Assembly (NCBI GenBank): GCA_030426705.1
Contig: JAUHXW010000025.1
Location: forward strand, 1 to 15,234
From: Gammaproteobacteria bacterium
Lineage (GTDB): Bacteria; Pseudomonadota; Gammaproteobacteria; Xanthomonadales; Marinicellaceae
Length of the DNA stretch: 15,234 bases
Direction: 5' to 3'
Each line of letters starts with the position of its first letter. Positions within the stretch are counted from its first letter, which is position 1. The notes beneath the pieces are model-generated. The model saw nothing but the letters and a program-made list of their open reading frames with translations, was not told the origin of the DNA and searched no databases. The position numbers were made by a program, and so were the translations under genes. Shown in pieces: positions 11,686 to 15,234 of the stretch.

Positions 11686-13478
11686 TGAAACCGCGTAATC
11701 CCTATTCAAAAGCCGTGACACAGGATGACAGCCAGCCTGCGGCGAAAGCCATGTTGCATGCCATTGGTTTGACGGCAGAACAACTGAATCAACCTTTTGT
11801 CGGCATCGCATCGACCGGTTATCAGGGCAATCCTTGTAACATGCACCTCAATGATTTGGCCACCAACATCAAGCAGGCAGTCGATCAGTATCCTTTGAAT
11901 GGTTTGATTTTCAACACCATCGGCATCTCCGATGGCATATCCATGGGCACCAGTGGCATGCATTATTCGCTGCCATCCAGAGACCTGATCGCAGATTCAA
12001 TGGAAACCGTGGTCGCGGGCATGCACTACGATGCCTTGGTTACAGTGGTGGGTTGTGACAAAAACATGCCGGGAGCGATGATGGCCATGTTGCGCTTGAA
12101 CCGTCCGGCTTTACTGGTTTACGGCGGGACCATTGCGTCTGGATGTCATGCAGGAAAGAAACTTGATGTGGTTTCTGCCTTTGAAGCCTGGGGCGAAAAA
12201 GTAGCCGGTCAAATCGATGATGACAACTACCAGCAAGTGATTGAAAAAGCCTGTCCGGGTGCGGGTGCCTGTGGGGGCATGTACACCGCCAATACCATGG
12301 CAGCAGCCATCGAGGCCATGGGCATGAGTCTGCCGTATTCATCATCCAATCCTGCCATCAGTCATGAAAAACTGGATGAAATGGCACAGGTGGCTGCCGC
12401 CATCAATGGTTTGATTGAGCGTGATTTAAAACCACGTGATATTGTCACCAAAACCGCCATGCTCAATGCTTTTAAACTGGTCACAGTTTTGGGTGGCTCA
12501 ACCAACGCCGTGTTGCATTTTTTGGCGATTGCCGATGCGGCAGAAATTGATTTAACACTGGATGATTTACAAGCCATCAGTGACACCACGCCTTTTCTGG
12601 CGGACTTGAAACCCAGTGGCAAGTATTTGATGGAAGACTTACATCAGGTTGGCGGCGTGCCCGCGGTGATGAAATACATGCTGGATTTGGGCTGGTTGGA
12701 TGGCAGTTGTTTGACAGTTACTGGTAAAACCCTGGCTGAAAATTTGGCTCAGGTCGAACCTTTAGACAAATCACAAGATGTGGTTCATCTGTTTGACCAA
12801 CCCATCAAAGAGACAGGGCACATCCAAATCCTCAAAGGCAACCTGGCCAGCGAAGGCGCGGTGGCGAAAATCACCGGCAAGGAAGGTGAGTTTTTCCAAG
12901 GCCGGGCCGTGACTTTCGACAGCGAAGCCGAGGTCAACCAAGGCATTGCTCAAGGCAAGGTCAAAGCTGGCGATGTGGTGGTGATTCGCTATGTGGGTCC
13001 TAAAGGCGGACCAGGGATGCCGGAAATGTTGAAACCCACGTCGGCGATTATAGGTGCAGGTTTGGGAGACCAGGTGGCTTTGATCACTGACGGTCGCTTT
13101 TCCGGTGGTACCCACGGTTTTGTGGTGGGTCATGTGACGCCAGAAGCACAAGTCGGAGGAACCATCGCTTTGGTGGAAGACGGTGACTTAATCACCATTG
13201 ATGCCAAAAACAATCAAATGACATTACATGTGGATGAAGCAGTGCTTCACAACCGCGCCAAACAATGGCAAGCACCTGCACCCAAACACAGCAGAGGGGT
13301 GCTGGCCAAATATGCCCATACAGTGACTTCGGCTTCAACCGGTTGTTTAACCGATCAAGTCACAACGGCACAAGAGTCACCAGTGAAACAAAACACCATC
13401 GAATTGAATGTCATCGCTGATGATGTGGCGGCTAACTTTGAATACAACAACAGATCAAAAAATGAGGTGAGGTCATGA
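11685..13478 (+). CDS. ilvD: Dihydroxyacid dehydratase
   Basis: IlvD dehydrates 2,3-dihydroxy-isovalerate and 2,3-dihydroxy-3-methylvalerate to the 2-oxo acids, the third common step of Val/Ile synthesis. Likely Fe-S ligands are Cys51 (GNPCNMHL), Cys124 (VGCDKNMPG) and Cys196 (PGAGACGGMYTANTM); Lys126 is the candidate carbamylated magnesium ligand. The three Cys are as in the [2Fe-2S] group. Other family blocks are TDGRFSGGTHGFVVGHVTPEA and YVGPKGGPGMPEM. At 597 residues it runs about 40 beyond the usual RGVLAKYA...TD ending, with a polar tail (558-597) of unknown use. The start shares a base with the ilvE stop; the end overlaps the acetolactate synthase gene (ATGA). Confidence 0.96.
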   Translation: MKPRNPYSKAVTQDDSQPAAKAMLHAIGLTAEQLNQPFVGIASTGYQGNPCNMHLNDLATNIKQAVDQYPLNGLIFNTIGISDGISMGTSGMHYSLPSRDLIADSMETVVAGMHYDALVTVVGCDKNMPGAMMAMLRLNRPALLVYGGTIASGCHAGKKLDVVSAFEAWGEKVAGQIDDDNYQQVIEKACPGAGACGGMYTANTMAAAIEAMGMSLPYSSSNPAISHEKLDEMAQVAAAINGLIERDLKPRDIVTKTAMLNAFKLVTVLGGSTNAVLHFLAIADAAEIDLTLDDLQAISDTTPFLADLKPSGKYLMEDLHQVGGVPAVMKYMLDLGWLDGSCLTVTGKTLAENLAQVEPLDKSQDVVHLFDQPIKETGHIQILKGNLASEGAVAKITGKEGEFFQGRAVTFDSEAEVNQGIAQGKVKAGDVVVIRYVGPKGGPGMPEMLKPTSAIIGAGLGDQVALITDGRFSGGTHGFVVGHVTPEAQVGGTIALVEDGDLITIDAKNNQMTLHVDEAVLHNRAKQWQAPAPKHSRGVLAKYAHTVTSASTGCLTDQVTTAQESPVKQNTIELNVIADDVAANFEYNNRSKNEVRS

Positions 13479-15234
13479 AAACTGTTTCATTAACTTCGAC
13501 AGCTGTCCATGAACTGAATCATCCGGCAGCACACGTCACTCCGCAAACCGTGTCAGGTTCACAGGCCATCATCATGAGTTTACTGGCAGAAGGCGTGAAA
13601 AAAGTGTTTGGTTATCCCGGCGGTGCCATCATGCCCACTTACGATGCGATGATGGATTTCGAAGGTCAGTTTGAACACATTTTGGTGCGTCATGAACAAG
13701 GTGCCGTGCATGCAGCACAGGGCTATGCCCGAGCCTCCGGTGAGGTGGGCGTTTGTATTGCCACATCGGGCCCTGGGGCTACCAATTTAATCACAGGCAT
13801 TGCCGATGCCTATCTGGATTCGACGCCTTTGGTTTGCATAACTGGCCAGGTGTTTGCTCATTTGTTGGGCACAGATGCCTTCCAGGAAATCGACATTCTG
13901 GACATTTCCATGCCGGTGACCAAGTGGAATTACAAAGTCACCGAAGCCAGTGAAATACCAGCAGCTTTGGCCAAGGCATTTTATGTGGCACGCAGTGGCC
14001 GACCAGGTCCGGTGTTGATTGACATCACCAAAAATGCTCAAGTAGACGCACTGGATTTTCACTATCAAAAATGCCAACAGCTGAACAGTTACCAACCCAA
14101 CCCAAGACCCAATCAATTGGCTTTGGCACAAGCGGCCAGTTTGATCAATTCAGCCAAAAAACCCTTGGTTTTATTTGGCCAAGGTGTGATTTTGGGAAGG
14201 GCAGAACAGGAGTTTTTGGCTTTCGCAGAAAGAACTGGTGCACCTTTGGCAGCAACCGCTTTGGGGTTGTCCGCGATTCCAACCGATCATCCGCAATATG
14301 TGGGTATGTTGGGTATGCATGGTAATTATGCACCGAATAAGCTGACCAATGAATGTGATGTATTGATTGCTGTGGGTATGCGCTTTGATGATCGGGTGAC
14401 CAGTAATTTGGCTTTTTATGCCAAACAGGCGCAAGTGATTCATTTTGAAATTGACCCCAGTGAAATCAATAAAAATGTTGCAACCGATGTGGCAGTACTC
14501 GGTGATGTGAAGCAAACCTTGCCGGAATTACAGAAACAATTAAAAACCCGAAAACATCCACATTGGTTGCAACAATTTGAAACACTGCATCAACATGAAA
14601 CACAACAAGTAATCAACAAGGATTTGTCACCAACAAACAAACAAATCAACATGGCAGAAGTCATCGCCACCTTAAACCAAAGAGATGAAAGCCCAATCAT
14701 TGTGACCGATGTGGGACAACATCAGATGGTTACCTGTCGCTATGCTGAATTCAAACAAACTCGCAGTTCAATCACCTCAGGTGGATTGGGCACCATGGGA
14801 TTTTGCTTACCAGCAGCCATAGGGGCACAATTGGCCTGTCCTGAACGTGCCGTAGTGGGAATTGTGGGTGATGGCGGTGTGCAAATGACCATACAAGAAT
14901 TGGGTGTGTTGATGCAACACCAATTACCCGTCAAATTGATCATTCTGAATAACCATTTTTTGGGGATGGTCAGGCAATGGCAGGAACTTTATTTTGACAA
15001 GCGTTATGCCTCGACGGAAATGTGTAACCCGGATTTTGGCAAAATAGCGGAAGGTTATGGCATCGCCAACCAAAAAGTCAGCAAGCGGGAGCAACTGTCT
15101 GCGGCAGTAGCGACCATGATGTCACATCCCGGCGCTTATGTGCTTGAAGTAGAAGTGGCACAGCAGGACAACGTATTTCCCATCATCACACCCGGTGCAT
15201 CAGTGGCCGATATGGTTTTGGGTGAAACCATCCG
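13475..15234 (+). CDS. ilvB: Acetolactate synthase large (catalytic) subunit, 3' end cut
   Basis: This thiamine-diphosphate enzyme joins two pyruvates, or pyruvate and 2-oxobutyrate, in the first common step of Val/Leu and Ile synthesis. The frame is open from ATG 13475, preceded by GAGGTGAGG and overlapping the ilvD stop, to the window edge: 586 codons, so probably only a few residues are missing. Domains in order are TPP-binding N (from about 25; VFGYPGGAIMPTYDA, catalytic Glu74 in RHEQGAVHAAQGYA, SGPGATNLITG), a central domain (about 205-340; LFGQGV, GMHGNYAPN, RFDDRV) and TPP-binding C with GDG at 465-467 and NN at 492-493. A 25-residue N-terminal lead precedes the first conserved block. 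Whether it is the ilvB, ilvG or ilvI type cannot be told; the position in an attenuated ilv operon favours ilvG. A small regulatory subunit is expected next. Confidence 0.95.
   Translation, partial: MKTVSLTSTAVHELNHPAAHVTPQTVSGSQAIIMSLLAEGVKKVFGYPGGAIMPTYDAMMDFEGQFEHILVRHEQGAVHAAQGYARASGEVGVCIATSGPGATNLITGIADAYLDSTPLVCITGQVFAHLLGTDAFQEIDILDISMPVTKWNYKVTEASEIPAALAKAFYVARSGRPGPVLIDITKNAQVDALDFHYQKCQQLNSYQPNPRPNQLALAQAASLINSAKKPLVLFGQGVILGRAEQEFLAFAERTGAPLAATALGLSAIPTDHPQYVGMLGMHGNYAPNKLTNECDVLIAVGMRFDDRVTSNLAFYAKQAQVIHFEIDPSEINKNVATDVAVLGDVKQTLPELQKQLKTRKHPHWLQQFETLHQHETQQVINKDLSPTNKQINMAEVIATLNQRDESPIIVTDVGQHQMVTCRYAEFKQTRSSITSGGLGTMGFCLPAAIGAQLACPERAVVGIVGDGGVQMTIQELGVLMQHQLPVKLIILNNHFLGMVRQWQELYFDKRYASTEMCNPDFGKIAEGYGIANQKVSKREQLSAAVATMMSHPGAYVLEVEVAQQDNVFPIITPGASVADMVLGETI

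Noticed and set aside
12040..13151. Several minus-strand ORFs inside ilvD
   Set aside because: They lie antisense within a strongly conserved gene, with compositions typical of shadow frames.

Overview
The window is bacterial chromosome, most likely from a gammaproteobacterium. The evidence is the rnr-rlmB neighbourhood, the gammaproteobacterial style of leu and ilv genes, a LeuA carrying the motif DGQQCPGAGM, and a secreted protein with an IPTL-CTERM-like sorting tail. Marinicella or a relative is a guess from that combination. Core genes are roughly 45-57% GC in the lines I counted, while several small accessory genes are near 32-33%.

Region 1 (1-3018): the 3' part of rnr (RNase R) and rlmB (23S rRNA 2'-O-methyltransferase), an ancestral neighbour pair, are separated by an AT-rich GIY-YIG endonuclease gene. 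That gene lies between inverted copies of a 24-bp palindromic repeat and looks like a small mobile unit. A 94-residue hypothetical gene overlaps the end of rlmB.

Region 2 (3019-5343): an accessory stretch. It holds an inverted pair of a second palindromic repeat (REPIN-like), a secreted IPTL-CTERM-type protein on the minus strand, a small GNAT acetyltransferase, a third palindrome, and a divergent pair of a four-helix membrane protein and an HxlR-family regulator. The HxlR promoter carries an inverted repeat over its -35 box and may produce a leaderless mRNA.

Region 3 (5359-15234): a branched-chain amino acid locus. leuA-leuC-leuD-leuB reads leftward and ilvE-ilvD-ilvB(G) reads rightward from one shared 735-bp intergenic region. 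Both operons are tightly packed, with ATGA or TGATG overlaps or a 2-nt gap. The shared region holds two unannotated leader peptides. One on the minus strand (10197-10316) ends with ten Leu in its last 13 residues. One on the plus strand (10600-10677) is rich in Val, Ile and Leu and is followed by a textbook attenuator. Each candidate promoter has a similar GTTCAT/ATGAAC inverted repeat between its -35 and -10 positions, which suggests one shared regulator on top of two separate attenuation systems. The ilv side shows clear 1:2, 2:3 and 3:4 pairings and an intrinsic terminator. The leu side has no intrinsic terminator that I can find, but has a nearly pure C/U leucine-codon tract and interleaved hairpins.

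Together the genes supply acetolactate synthase, dihydroxyacid dehydratase and transaminase for Ile/Val/Leu, and the complete four-gene leucine branch. Ketol-acid reductoisomerase (ilvC) and the small acetolactate synthase subunit are not in the window and may lie beyond the right edge.
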